Positions 41,369 through 49,272 of a stretch of DNA of 64,000 bases are shown here, piece after piece. Every line of letters starts with the position of its first letter. The first letter of the stretch is position 1. A program made the translations under genes and the position numbers. This stretch comes from Rhodococcus triatomae (GTDB taxonomy: Bacteria > Actinomycetota > Actinomycetes > Mycobacteriales > Mycobacteriaceae): contig NZ_CP048814.1 in NCBI RefSeq assembly GCF_014217785.1, forward strand, positions 2,666,001 through 2,730,000, written 5' to 3'. Below the pieces are notes generated by a model. The model had not been told where the DNA came from, searched no databases, and was given only the letters and a program-made list of their open reading frames with translations.

Positions 41369-41412
41369 CGAATGTCACATTCTCCCGAATTTGCGGGAGA
41401 ATGTGACATTCG
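41369..41412 (+). terminator. Perfect 19-bp hairpin downstream of pckG
   Basis: CGAATGTCACATTCTCCCG (41369-41387) and CGGGAGAATGTGACATTCG (41394-41412) pair perfectly around AATTTG. It starts 23 bp after the pckG stop and is the only strong structure before cysK. Its ATGTCACA/TGTGACAT core recurs in the hairpins at 27984 and 50284. Confidence 0.75.
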
Positions 41413-41535
41413 CTGTTTCTGCAGGTAGTACGCCCGAAGTCGAGAGGCCCCGAGTGCCGGCGCGTCGGGGACGGGCGGTCCAATGGTGAAAACGTCACAT
41501 ACCGGTCGGAACCCGGCCAGGAGGAGGATCGACCG

Positions 41536-42471
41536 ATGAGTGGAATCCACGAGAACGTCAGCGAGCTGGTCGGACGGACGCCGCTGGTGCGGTTGAACCG
41601 TCTCACGGAAGGCCTCGGAGCCCAGGTCGTTGCCAAGCTCGAGTTCTACAACCCGGCCAACAGCGTCAAGGATCGCATCGGCGTCGCGATCATCGACGCC
41701 GCCGAGAAGGCGGGCGAGCTGAAGCCGGGCGGCACCATCGTCGAGGGCACCTCCGGCAACACCGGCATCGCGCTGGCGATGGTCGCCGCCGCCCGTGGCT
41801 ACAAGGTGATCCTCACGATGCCGGAGACGATGTCGACGGAACGTCGGGTGATGCTGCGCGCCTACGGTGCCGAGATCGTGCTGACCCCCGGTGCGGAGGG
41901 CATGGCGGGAGCGGTGCGCAAGGCGGAGGAGATCGTCGCGACCACCGACAACGCGATCCTGGCCCGCCAGTTCGCGAACCCGGCCAATCCCGCCATCCAC
42001 GAGGCCACCACCGGCGAGGAGGTCTGGGCCGACACCGCGGGCGCCGTCGACATCTTCGTCGCGGGTATCGGCACCGGTGGCACGCTCACGGGTGTGGGCC
42101 GCACGCTGCGCAAGTACAAGCCCGAGGTCACCATCGTCGGTGTCGAACCCGCCGACTCGCCCATCCTCACCGGCGGCGAGCCCGGCCCGCACAAGATCCA
42201 GGGCATCGGGGCGAACTTCGTGCCGGATGTACTCGATCGCGAGATCTACGACGAGATCATCGACGTCGAATTCGACGATGCGGTGCGGGTGGCCCGGGCG
42301 CTCGGCACCGACGAGGGCATCCTGGGTGGCATCTCCGCCGGCGCCAACGTGTGGGGCGCGCTGGAGCTGGCCAAGCGTCCGGAGAACGCGGGCAAGCTGA
42401 TCGTCGTCGTGGTTCCCGACTTCGGCGAGCGCTACATCTCCACTCCGCTGTTCGAGCACATCCGGGACTGA
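41536..42471 (+). CDS. cysK: O-acetylserine sulfhydrylase (cysteine synthase A)
   Basis: A 311-residue PLP enzyme making cysteine from O-acetylserine and sulfide. It has [17 protein letters not shown], the PLP Lys in ANSVKDRIG, substrate loop [17 protein letters not shown]-phosphate loop [12 protein letters not shown] and [13 protein letters not shown] near the C-terminus. Start ATG 41536 has GAGGAGG 8 bases upstream. cysE begins 2 bases after the stop, the classic cysK-cysE arrangement, and the C-terminal tail (FEHIRD) ends in acidic/aliphatic residues, though the usual terminal Ile for CysE docking is followed by Arg-Asp. Confidence 0.97.
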   Translation: MSGIHENVSELVGRTPLVRLNRLTEGLGAQVVAKLEFYNPANSVKDRIGVAIIDAAEKAGELKPGGTIVEGTSGNTGIALAMVAAARGYKVILTMPETMSTERRVMLRAYGAEIVLTPGAEGMAGAVRKAEEIVATTDNAILARQFANPANPAIHEATTGEEVWADTAGAVDIFVAGIGTGGTLTGVGRTLRKYKPEVTIVGVEPADSPILTGGEPGPHKIQGIGANFVPDVLDREIYDEIIDVEFDDAVRVARALGTDEGILGGISAGANVWGALELAKRPENAGKLIVVVVPDFGERYISTPLFEHIRD

Positions 42472-42473
42472 TC

Positions 42474-43082
42474 GTGGCACTGCTGCGCATCGGCGACACG
42501 AGGCTGCTGCGCATCCTGCACGAGGATTTGCGGGCCGCGCGCAGCCACGACCCGGCGGCCCGCGGCGACGTCGAGAACGCCGTCGTGTACTCGGGCCTGC
42601 ACGCCATCTGGTCGCATCGCGTCGCGTACGCGATGTGGCAGCGCCCGGCACTCCGTGGCCCCGCCCGGATCCTCGCCCAGTTCACCCGCTTCCTCACCGG
42701 GATCGAGATCCACCCCGCTGCGCGGATCGGGCGCCGGTTCTTCATCGACCACGGCATGGGGGTGGTGATCGGCGAGACCGCGGAGATCGGTGACGACGTG
42801 ATGCTCTATCACGGCGTCACCCTCGGCGGTCGCTCGCTCGAGGCGACGAAGCGGCACCCCACCCTCGGTAACCGCGTCACCGTCGGCGCCGGGGCGAAGA
42901 TCCTGGGACCGGTGGTCGTCGGTGACGACAGTGCCGTCGGCGCCAACGCCGTCGTCACCCGCGACGTCCCGCCGGATGCCATTGCCGTGGGAATCCCCGC
43001 GACCGTCCGCAGGCGCACGCAGGCCCAGCACCAGGACCTCGTGGACCCGACGACGTACATCGATCCCGCGATGTACATCTGA
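42474..43082 (+). CDS. cysE: Serine O-acetyltransferase
   Basis: A 202-residue left-handed beta-helix acetyltransferase that makes O-acetylserine for CysK. Motifs: DLRAARSHDPAARGDVENAV, GLHAIWSHRVAYAMW, RFLTGIEIHPAARIGRRFF, DHGMGVVIGETAEIGDDVML, YHGVTLGG, KRHPTLGNRVTVGAGAKILG and GANAVVTRDVPPDAIAVGIPA. Start GTG 42474 lies 2 bases after the cysK stop, so translation is coupled. The C-terminus ends MYI, with the terminal Ile known to insert into the CysK active site in the cysteine synthase complex. Confidence 0.96.
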   Translation: MALLRIGDTRLLRILHEDLRAARSHDPAARGDVENAVVYSGLHAIWSHRVAYAMWQRPALRGPARILAQFTRFLTGIEIHPAARIGRRFFIDHGMGVVIGETAEIGDDVMLYHGVTLGGRSLEATKRHPTLGNRVTVGAGAKILGPVVVGDDSAVGANAVVTRDVPPDAIAVGIPATVRRRTQAQHQDLVDPTTYIDPAMYI

Positions 43083-43135
43083 GCGGTGGCCGTCCCACAC
43101 GTCCCTCGAGGGTTATCCGACGTGCGCCGTCTGGA

Positions 43136-43738
43136 TCAACGACATGGTGAGCCGACGGCAGGCCGGGTGGGCGGGCCGGTCCCCACGCTCTCGACGGTCC
43201 AGTCGCCTGCCGTGTGGCGCACCACGGAGATCGCGCCGTTGGGGATGCGGGGTACCGGCTCGCCCAGCAGCGACTCGAGCAGCCCGCGGACCAGGGCGCC
43301 GTGGGTGACTGCCACGATCGACGCGCCGGGAAGGTCCTCGACGAGAGTGCGCAGGGCGCGTCGCCCACGCAGCACCGCCGCGGAGATCTCCTCCGTGCCC
43401 GGAGCCGGTCCGTGCGGCCATTCCCGGTGGGCGTGCTCGCGGGTCAGCCCTTCGGCTGCACCGTAGCTCCGCTCGATCAGGTCCGGGTCGGTACGGCACG
43501 GGGCGAGTCCGAGTGCGGCGCCGATGATCTCGGCGGTCTCCCGGGCGCGGACGAGCGGTGAACTCACCAGGGCCGTCCAGGATTCGGCTGCCAGGACGGC
43601 GCCGGTCTGGCGGGCCTGAGACCGGCCGGTGTCGTTCAGCGGGATGTCGGTGGCACCCTGCAGGAGACGCCGCCGATTCCACTCGGTCTCGCCGTGCCGC
43701 ACCAGCGCGATTCGGGTCGATCCGTCACGGCCGCTCAT
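43136..43738 (-). CDS. Histidine phosphatase superfamily protein
   Basis: A 200-residue phosphatase with the RHG motif ALVRHGETEWNRRRLLQG (catalytic His), LNDTGRSQARQTG, SSPLVRARETAEIIG, the acid-base ERSYGAAEGLT, and IVAVTHGALVRGLLE (second His). It belongs to the phosphoglycerate-mutase-like branch that removes phosphate from sugars or small metabolites. The start overlaps the end of the ABC ATPase gene by four bases (ATGA), so it is the last gene of the 50136-43136 operon, and probably acts on the cargo of that importer. It converges on cysE across a 53-bp gap. Confidence 0.9.
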   Translation of the reverse strand: MSGRDGSTRIALVRHGETEWNRRRLLQGATDIPLNDTGRSQARQTGAVLAAESWTALVSSPLVRARETAEIIGAALGLAPCRTDPDLIERSYGAAEGLTREHAHREWPHGPAPGTEEISAAVLRGRRALRTLVEDLPGASIVAVTHGALVRGLLESLLGEPVPRIPNGAISVVRHTAGDWTVESVGTGPPTRPAVGSPCR

Positions 43739-44832
43739 CGGACCTCCTCGAGTACTGCCGGTGCCGTGGTCGTTCCGCGTGCGGCGTCGTCGCTCGGATA
43801 GAACAGTGCGCGTCGCACTCGCAGCGACACCCGGTCACCGACGACGGGTCGCCGGCCCGGCACCGCACACCGGATGTCCGTACCTCGGCTGGTGACCACG
43901 ACGTCGTTGGCGTCGCGACCGAACAACGACGAACTGACGATGCCCTCGAAGACGGCCTCGTCGGAGCCGCACAGTTCGACGTCGCCGGGCAGCACTGCGA
44001 TCGTCCCCGCTCCCGCGCGAGCGCGCTCGATCAGCTCGCCCCGGACCTCCCACCGATGACGCTGCGTCCGGAAGGAGCCGTGCTCCATTCGGCCGTCCCA
44101 CAGATTGGCATCGGAGAGGAAGCCTGCCACGAACGCCGAGGCCGGCTGGGACAAGACCTCTTCCGGTGTGCCGATCTGCTGGATCCGGCCGGAGTCGAGC
44201 ACGGCGATCCGGTCGGCCAGGGCGAGAGCCTCCGCACGGTCGTGGGTCACGTGGACGACCGTCAGGCGAGCCGCGCGAGTGAGTGAGCGGAGTTCGAGCC
44301 GCAGCCGGTCGCGCAACGGCTCGTCCAGTGCGGACAGCGCCTCGTCGAGCAGGAGGGCCCGGGGCGACGCCGCGAGCGCCCGGGCGAGTGCGACGCGCTG
44401 GCGCTGCCCTCCGGACAACGTGGCCGGGTCACGGTCTCGGAAACCGGCCAGGCCGACCAGTTCGAGAACCTCGTCGACCCGTTGTCCCCGTGTGCGTTTC
44501 GGTACTCCGGCTCGCTCGAGAGGGTACGAGACGTTGCGGCCTACGCTGCGGTGTGGCCAGATCGCGTGCTGCTGGAACACCATGCCCAACTGCCGGTGTT
44601 CCGGCGGTGTCGCCCGTCGGCCGTCGGCGACGACCTCGTCTCCCAATCGGATGGTGCCCGCGGTCGGGGCGAGGAAGCCGGCGACGGTGCGCAGCAGCGT
44701 CGTCTTGCCGGAGCCGGAGGGGCCGACGAGGGCGACGAATTCACCGTCGTCGATGTCCAGGTCGATCCGCCGCAGACCGGCGGTGCCGTCGGGATAGTCG
44801 AGATCGACGTCAGTGAGCGTGATGGCGGCCAT
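43735..44832 (-). CDS. ABC transporter ATP-binding protein (Fbp/Afu/Pot type)
   Basis: A 365-residue ATPase with Walker A VGPSGSGKTT (Lys43), Q-loop VFQQHAIWPHRSVGRN, signature LSGGQRQRVALARAL, Walker B ALLLDEALSALDEP and H-loop VHVTHDRAEALALADR. The C-terminal TOBE-like domain (ERARAGAGTIAVLPGDVELC) is typical of importers for iron, polyamines or phosphorylated sugars. The usual DEP after Walker B is DEA. It energises the permease encoded upstream (63-bp gap). The histidine phosphatase gene overlaps its stop. Confidence 0.92.
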   Translation of the reverse strand: MAAITLTDVDLDYPDGTAGLRRIDLDIDDGEFVALVGPSGSGKTTLLRTVAGFLAPTAGTIRLGDEVVADGRRATPPEHRQLGMVFQQHAIWPHRSVGRNVSYPLERAGVPKRTRGQRVDEVLELVGLAGFRDRDPATLSGGQRQRVALARALAASPRALLLDEALSALDEPLRDRLRLELRSLTRAARLTVVHVTHDRAEALALADRIAVLDSGRIQQIGTPEEVLSQPASAFVAGFLSDANLWDGRMEHGSFRTQRHRWEVRGELIERARAGAGTIAVLPGDVELCGSDEAVFEGIVSSSLFGRDANDVVVTSRGTDIRCAVPGRRPVVGDRVSLRVRRALFYPSDDAARGTTTAPAVLEEVR

Positions 44833-44895
44833 GCGATGTGCTCCGGGGATAGGGGAATGGTCGGGCGGAGGTCGTTGTCGGAATGGAGGATTCGA

Positions 44896-46626
44896 TCATC
44901 GCGCCGCCTTCGAGGACGCGAACAGTCCGAGCCCTGCGATGCCGACCAGGGCCACCAGGAGCGACAGCGCGGCGGCCGCGTTGTAGTCGCCGGCCTGCTG
45001 CAGGTTGAAGATCGACACCCCCAGGGTCTGCGTGCCCGGGGCCACGAGCAGGACCGACATGGTGAGTTCGCGCACGGCGGTGAGGGCGACGAGGACCCCG
45101 CCGGTCAGTGCGGCGGGAATCGTCATGCGCCAGGGCACGTCGAACAGTGCACGCATCCGCGACGCGCCCGCCGATCGCGCGGCTTCCTCGAGTGCGGCCG
45201 GGGTGGAGAGCAGTGGCGCGCGCACCGCCTGGACGACGATGGCGAGGAATGCCGTGACGTAGGCGCACAGGATGATCCAACGGGTGTCGAAGAGCCCCGT
45301 ATAGCGGCCGACGATCAACCAGCCGACGGCGATGACCAGTCCCGGGACGGCCTGTGGCAACAGGGCGACCAGCGTGAGCGCGGTGTTGTCCCGCGACCGT
45401 GTCCGGGTCGTGAGGACGCCGACGGCCAACCCCAGCACGGTGCACACGATCGCCGCGCCGACCGCGAGGAACAGCGAGTTCTTCACGCCCACGAGGGTTC
45501 CCGGCGCCGTCGTTGCCGCGACGAGACTGTCCAGAGTGAGATTCTCCCAGCGCAGGGGAACGCCGGGTGCGGGAAGCAACGCCTGGGTCGCGAGCGCGAG
45601 GATCGGCAGGACCGTCAGTGCGGAACCGGCCGTCCACGCGATCACGGCCGCGGGCACGCGGGCCGCACCCAGCGGCAGCGTCTGGGGTGCGGTGACCGGT
45701 CCGTCCAGATGCCACGAGCGCCGGGCGAGGAGGCGGTCGACGCCGACGGCGAGCACCGCGAGCACCAGCAACGCGATGCCGATGGTCGAGACCACCTCGA
45801 GGGGACGATCCACGGTGCCGGACTGGATGTACCGGTAGACCATCGTCGACAGGGTGACGTACCGCTCCGGCAGCCCCACCAGCGCCGGAATGCCGAAGTC
45901 GGCGAGATTCGACACCGCCGTGAGAGTGAATGCCGCGAGCAGGGCGGGCCGGAGCAGCGGCAACGTCACCGTCCGCAACGCGTACCAGGCGGAGGCGCCG
46001 GAAATGCGCGCGGCCTGCTCGAGATCGCCGGGGACGCGGCGTAGTGCGGCCGCGATGACGAGATAGGCCAGTGGATACGAATGGACCGTCAGCAGGAAGA
46101 CCACGCCGTCGCCACCGTAGATGTTCCAGAGCGGGCCGGACCGGAAGGTATTGAGAATCCCACTGGGACCGAGGAGTCCGGTCCAGGCGATCGCGCCCAC
46201 GAACGGAGGAATCAGCAGGGGGCTCAACAGCATCAGCCGGAGTGCCGCGCGGCCGGGCAGGTTCGTGCGATCGAGGAGGAGTGCCATCGCCGTGGCGAGC
46301 ACGACCGCGAGGATTGCGGACAGTCCGGCGGAGACGACGCTGTTCCGCGCGGCCACGACGACGCCGTCGTCCACCAATTGCGGGACGTGGTTGTCGGCGA
46401 GACCGAGCGAGACGACCGTACCGAGCGGTGCGACGACGAGAGCCGCCACGATCACCCACAGGAGCACCCGGGCGCCGTCGACGCCGTCGATCCGAGCCCG
46501 GCGCGGTCCGTTCCCGGTGAGCGGGGCAGGGCGCCGCCCGGGTCGAACCCGGGCGGCGCCGCTGCCGTCAGCCGACGAGGGCCTGCCGTTGGCCGACGAG
46601 GGCCTGCCGTTAACCGACGAGGGCAT
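44896..46626 (-). CDS. ABC transporter permease, fused double-domain (FbpB/AfuB type)
   Basis: A 576-residue permease with two homologous six-helix halves, each with an EAA loop (EQAARISGASAWYALRTVTL and EEAARSAGASRMRALFDVPW). This single-chain layout is characteristic of FbpB/AfuB/PhnU-V importers of iron or phosphorylated organics. The first 50 residues are a cytoplasmic tail with a repeated GRPSSANGRPSSADG motif from 21-bp repeats. The start overlaps the binding-protein gene by 17 bp. Works with the adjacent lipoprotein and ATPase. Confidence 0.9.
   Translation of the reverse strand: MPSSVNGRPSSANGRPSSADGSGAARVRPGRRPAPLTGNGPRRARIDGVDGARVLLWVIVAALVVAPLGTVVSLGLADNHVPQLVDDGVVVAARNSVVSAGLSAILAVVLATAMALLLDRTNLPGRAALRLMLLSPLLIPPFVGAIAWTGLLGPSGILNTFRSGPLWNIYGGDGVVFLLTVHSYPLAYLVIAAALRRVPGDLEQAARISGASAWYALRTVTLPLLRPALLAAFTLTAVSNLADFGIPALVGLPERYVTLSTMVYRYIQSGTVDRPLEVVSTIGIALLVLAVLAVGVDRLLARRSWHLDGPVTAPQTLPLGAARVPAAVIAWTAGSALTVLPILALATQALLPAPGVPLRWENLTLDSLVAATTAPGTLVGVKNSLFLAVGAAIVCTVLGLAVGVLTTRTRSRDNTALTLVALLPQAVPGLVIAVGWLIVGRYTGLFDTRWIILCAYVTAFLAIVVQAVRAPLLSTPAALEEAARSAGASRMRALFDVPWRMTIPAALTGGVLVALTAVRELTMSVLLVAPGTQTLGVSIFNLQQAGDYNAAAALSLLVALVGIAGLGLFASSKAAR
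46561..46623 (-). repeat. Three 21-bp tandem repeats at the permease start
   Basis: CTGCCGTnnnCCGACGAGGGC units at 46561, 46582 and 46603 differ only at two or three central positions. They lie across the end of the binding-protein gene and the first codons of the permease gene and produce their 17-bp overlap. Confidence 0.85.
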
Positions 46627-47638
46627 TGAACGCCCGCACCGCCTCGGGCTGGACGGCGGTGATCTCCTCGAGATCGGGAGTCAGCAGTTCGAGGTCCTCG
46701 AGCGCGGGCGCACCGTCCGGCGTTCCCACGTCTGCCCGCACCGGCAGGTAGTCCTGCGACACGGCGAGTTCCTGGCCGCGCCGGCCGATCAGGAAGTCGA
46801 CGAACTTCTTCGCGGCCTCGGGCTGCGCGGAATCGCTGAAGATCCCCGCGGGCTGGGAGACGTACGGTACGCCGTCGGTCGGGTAGGAGAGGGCGATGGG
46901 CGAGCCCTTCGCGGACAGCTCCCGCACGAGGTAGTCGACGACGATGCCGACCGGCTGGGTGCCCGCGGCGACGGCCTGGGCGACCGGACCGTTGCTCTCG
47001 GCGACGACGGGACGGTTCCCGGCCAGTGCCTCGATCCACGGCTCACCGAGGCCCGGCGTGGTCGACCACACGGCGACGTTGTACGCGGCCGCCCCGGAGA
47101 CGTCGGGGTTGGGGAGGACGATCCGCTCGGAGTACTCCGGGTCGGTGAGGTCCTGCCACGAGGTGGGCGGATCGGTGACGTCGTTTGTGTTGTACGCGAT
47201 CACCGTCGGGATGATGCGGGTGCCGACGTAGTAGCCGTCCGGGTCCACGACGTCGGGGTTCAGGGCCCCGGCCTCGGCCGGGGTGTACTGCAGCAGCAGC
47301 CCGTCCTTCTTGTATCCCTCGAAGGTGGGTGCGTCGGCAGCCAGCAGCACGTCCGCCGCCACGCTCCCGGTGGCGCGCTCGGAAGCGATGCGCGCGTTGA
47401 GGTCTCCGGTACCGGCGCGGAAGACCTCGACGGCGATCCCGGTCTCCTCGGTGAACGCCGCGGTCAGTGCGTCGATCTTGGCCTGCGGTTCGGAGGTGTA
47501 CACGGTGATCGTGTCTCCGGATCCCGAGCCGGTGTCGGAGGTGGCGGTGTCGGATGCGGCGGGCTCGGAGCAGGCGGCGGCGAGGACCGTCACGGCCCCG
47601 AGGGCGGCGCCGGCCAGTAGTCGACGTAGCGGTGTCAC
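46610..47638 (-). CDS. ABC transporter substrate-binding lipoprotein (Fbp/Afu-like)
   Basis: A 342-residue lipoprotein (lipobox LAAAC, Cys23) of the type 2 periplasmic-binding fold: ITVYTSEPQAKIDALTAAFTEETGI, ARIASERATGSVAADVLLAADA, PTVIAYNTNDVTDPPTSWQDL, GPVAQAVAAGTQPVGIVVDYL and PAGIFSDSAQPEAAKKFVDFL. It groups with proteins annotated as Fe(III)-binding, but the paired Tyr iron ligands are not obvious. The relative AfuA binds hexose phosphates, and this operon encodes three phosphatases and an RpiR regulator, so a phosphorylated ligand is favoured. GTG 47638 has GAGGAG upstream. Confidence 0.88.
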   Translation of the reverse strand: MTPLRRLLAGAALGAVTVLAAACSEPAASDTATSDTGSGSGDTITVYTSEPQAKIDALTAAFTEETGIAVEVFRAGTGDLNARIASERATGSVAADVLLAADAPTFEGYKKDGLLLQYTPAEAGALNPDVVDPDGYYVGTRIIPTVIAYNTNDVTDPPTSWQDLTDPEYSERIVLPNPDVSGAAAYNVAVWSTTPGLGEPWIEALAGNRPVVAESNGPVAQAVAAGTQPVGIVVDYLVRELSAKGSPIALSYPTDGVPYVSQPAGIFSDSAQPEAAKKFVDFLIGRRGQELAVSQDYLPVRADVGTPDGAPALEDLELLTPDLEEITAVQPEAVRAFNALVG

Positions 47639-47682
47639 GTTTCTCTTCTCCTCGAACGGGTGTGTGGGGTGGAGCAGGGGGT

Positions 47683-49155
47683 TCAGGTGGCTATGGCGGT
47701 GGCGGACGGTGACGTTCGGAACAGCACCTTCTCGTCGGTGGGCGACATCGGCAGGAAGGTGACCCCGGTGGATCCGGCGCGTACGAGGGAGTAGGACGGC
47801 GCATCGAGACCCACGACGGCGTCCGGACCCGTTCGTACGTCCTGCAGGTACGCCAGCGAACCCCCGACCCATACGGGCACTCCCGCGAGGTGTCCACTCA
47901 TCGGATGGTGGTAGTGCCCGGCGAGCACGGCGACGACATCGGACCCGCGCACGGCGTCCGTGAGAGCGTCCGCGTTCAGGAGCCCGCGCCCGGCGAGCGA
48001 GGCGGCCACCGACGGGATGGGCGGATGGTGCAGCGCGAGAATCGTTCCGCGGCCGTACGGAGTCGCGAGTTCGGCACGCAGCCAGGCCAGTTCGTCGTCG
48101 TGGACGCGGCCGGAGCTGCTGTCGATGCCCACCAGCCGGAATCCGCCCACGCGCAGTACCCGCGGCGGAGCGAGAACGGAACGGAGGAGTGCGGGGTCGT
48201 CGTGGTTTCCCGGCACGGTGAGGACAGGGCAGGCGAGCCGTCGGGCGGCATGTTCCAGGGCGTCGGCCACCGGGCGGTAGGCGGCGACGTCGCCCTCGTG
48301 CACGAGATCGCCGGTGACGATCAGGGCATCCGGGGCGAACGTGGAACCCAGCACGTGGTCGACCACCTGCGCGAGCCGGTCGATCCGTCCGGAGGTCTCG
48401 CTCGAGCCGGCATCGCTCGAACCGTGGATGTCGCTCACGTGGAGGAGAGTGAGATCATCACGGGGGGAGAGCCTCTCGTCGAGACGTGCGAGATCGGCCG
48501 CGCTCGCACCGTGGTGCAGAAGGTAGTGGCGGACGGAGCCGTACCGGTCGCGCACGTGTGCCAGGGCCGTGTGGAGCGCCGAGGCAGGCGAGTCGAGATG
48601 CAGCTCGAGCGAGGAACGGTGCTGGTCGACGGTGAGGTCCTGCGCGGCGAGCAGTTCTCGGGCGGTCCCTTCGCGGCGCGGGCGCACCAGGGGCCCGGAC
48701 CTCGCGTAGTCGTCGACGACGGCGTCGTCGGGCACGCCGGCCGCTGTCAGCGCGAGAGCGACCACCAGTCCGGTCCGGTCCTTTCCCGCGGTGCAGTGCA
48801 CGAGGACGGGTGCCGTCGCACGCGCCACCGCGGCGACCGCCGCCGCCATCTGTCGGCCACGACGGTCGAGCAGGTCCCGGTAGACGTCGGTGATGTCGCC
48901 GTGGGTCGGTGGCCCGGTGTCCGGGTCGTAGAGCGGAACCCACTCGACGGTCCACGACGGATCCGTCTCGGGCAGTGGACGTTCGGAGGCGTCGCGGAGA
49001 TCGAGAACGGTGCCCACTCCCAGATCGCCGAGGCGGCGGACGCCCGCGGGCTCGAGCCCGTCCAGGGCGGCAGAGCGATACAGCACCCCCGGTGTGCCTG
49101 CGACGGCTCCGGCGTCGCGCAGGTTGTAGGTGCCGGCAACCTCGAGGGTGGTCAC
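47683..49155 (-). CDS. Fusion of tyrosine-phosphatase-like domain and calcineurin-like metallophosphoesterase
   Basis: A 490-residue two-domain protein. Residues 1-230 are a PTP-like domain: NLRDAGAVAGTPGVLYRSA, LGVGTVLDLRDASERP and the P-loop VHCTAGKDRTG with Cys121 nucleophile. Residues 235-490 are a metallophosphoesterase with LLHVSDIHG (Asp242, His244), VTGDLVHEGD (Asp283), PGNHDDP (316-319), ALHHPP and GHYHHPMSG. Both active sites look complete. The metallophosphoesterase half resembles CpdA-type phosphodiesterases. One chain could cleave a phosphodiester and then the monoester. GTG 49155 has GGAAGG 6 bases upstream; ATG 49203 is possible. Between the RpiR regulator and the importer genes. 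Confidence 0.9.
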   Translation of the reverse strand: MTTLEVAGTYNLRDAGAVAGTPGVLYRSAALDGLEPAGVRRLGDLGVGTVLDLRDASERPLPETDPSWTVEWVPLYDPDTGPPTHGDITDVYRDLLDRRGRQMAAAVAAVARATAPVLVHCTAGKDRTGLVVALALTAAGVPDDAVVDDYARSGPLVRPRREGTARELLAAQDLTVDQHRSSLELHLDSPASALHTALAHVRDRYGSVRHYLLHHGASAADLARLDERLSPRDDLTLLHVSDIHGSSDAGSSETSGRIDRLAQVVDHVLGSTFAPDALIVTGDLVHEGDVAAYRPVADALEHAARRLACPVLTVPGNHDDPALLRSVLAPPRVLRVGGFRLVGIDSSSGRVHDDELAWLRAELATPYGRGTILALHHPPIPSVAASLAGRGLLNADALTDAVRGSDVVAVLAGHYHHPMSGHLAGVPVWVGGSLAYLQDVRTGPDAVVGLDAPSYSLVRAGSTGVTFLPMSPTDEKVLFRTSPSATAIAT

Positions 49156-49173
49156 GGTTCGCCTTCCACTCAA

Positions 49174-49194
49174 CGTTCCACTGGACCGGGAACG
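49174..49194 (-). promoter_or_regulatory. Inverted repeat CGTTCC-N9-GGAACG before the fusion phosphatase gene
   Basis: A 21-bp element with perfect 6-bp arms in the 117-bp gap after the RpiR gene. The size and position suit an RpiR-type dimer site; no second copy was found before the RpiR gene itself. Confidence 0.35.
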
Positions 49195-49272
49195 ACGTTT
49201 CATCCGACGACAGCGTGCGGTGACGGACTGAATGGGTGGCGGAGCGGAGGCGAATGTGTGAAGGCGACTGGG

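Noticed and set aside
41485-41510. AACGTCACAT upstream of cysK as another hairpin repeat copy
   Set aside because: The ATGTCACA-type core is single and has no inverted mate nearby.
43735-47638. Iron(III) importer FbpABC
   Set aside because: Sequence class fits, but phosphatase and RpiR neighbours, and no obvious Tyr-Tyr iron ligands in the binding protein, argue for a phosphorylated ligand; kept only as the alternative.
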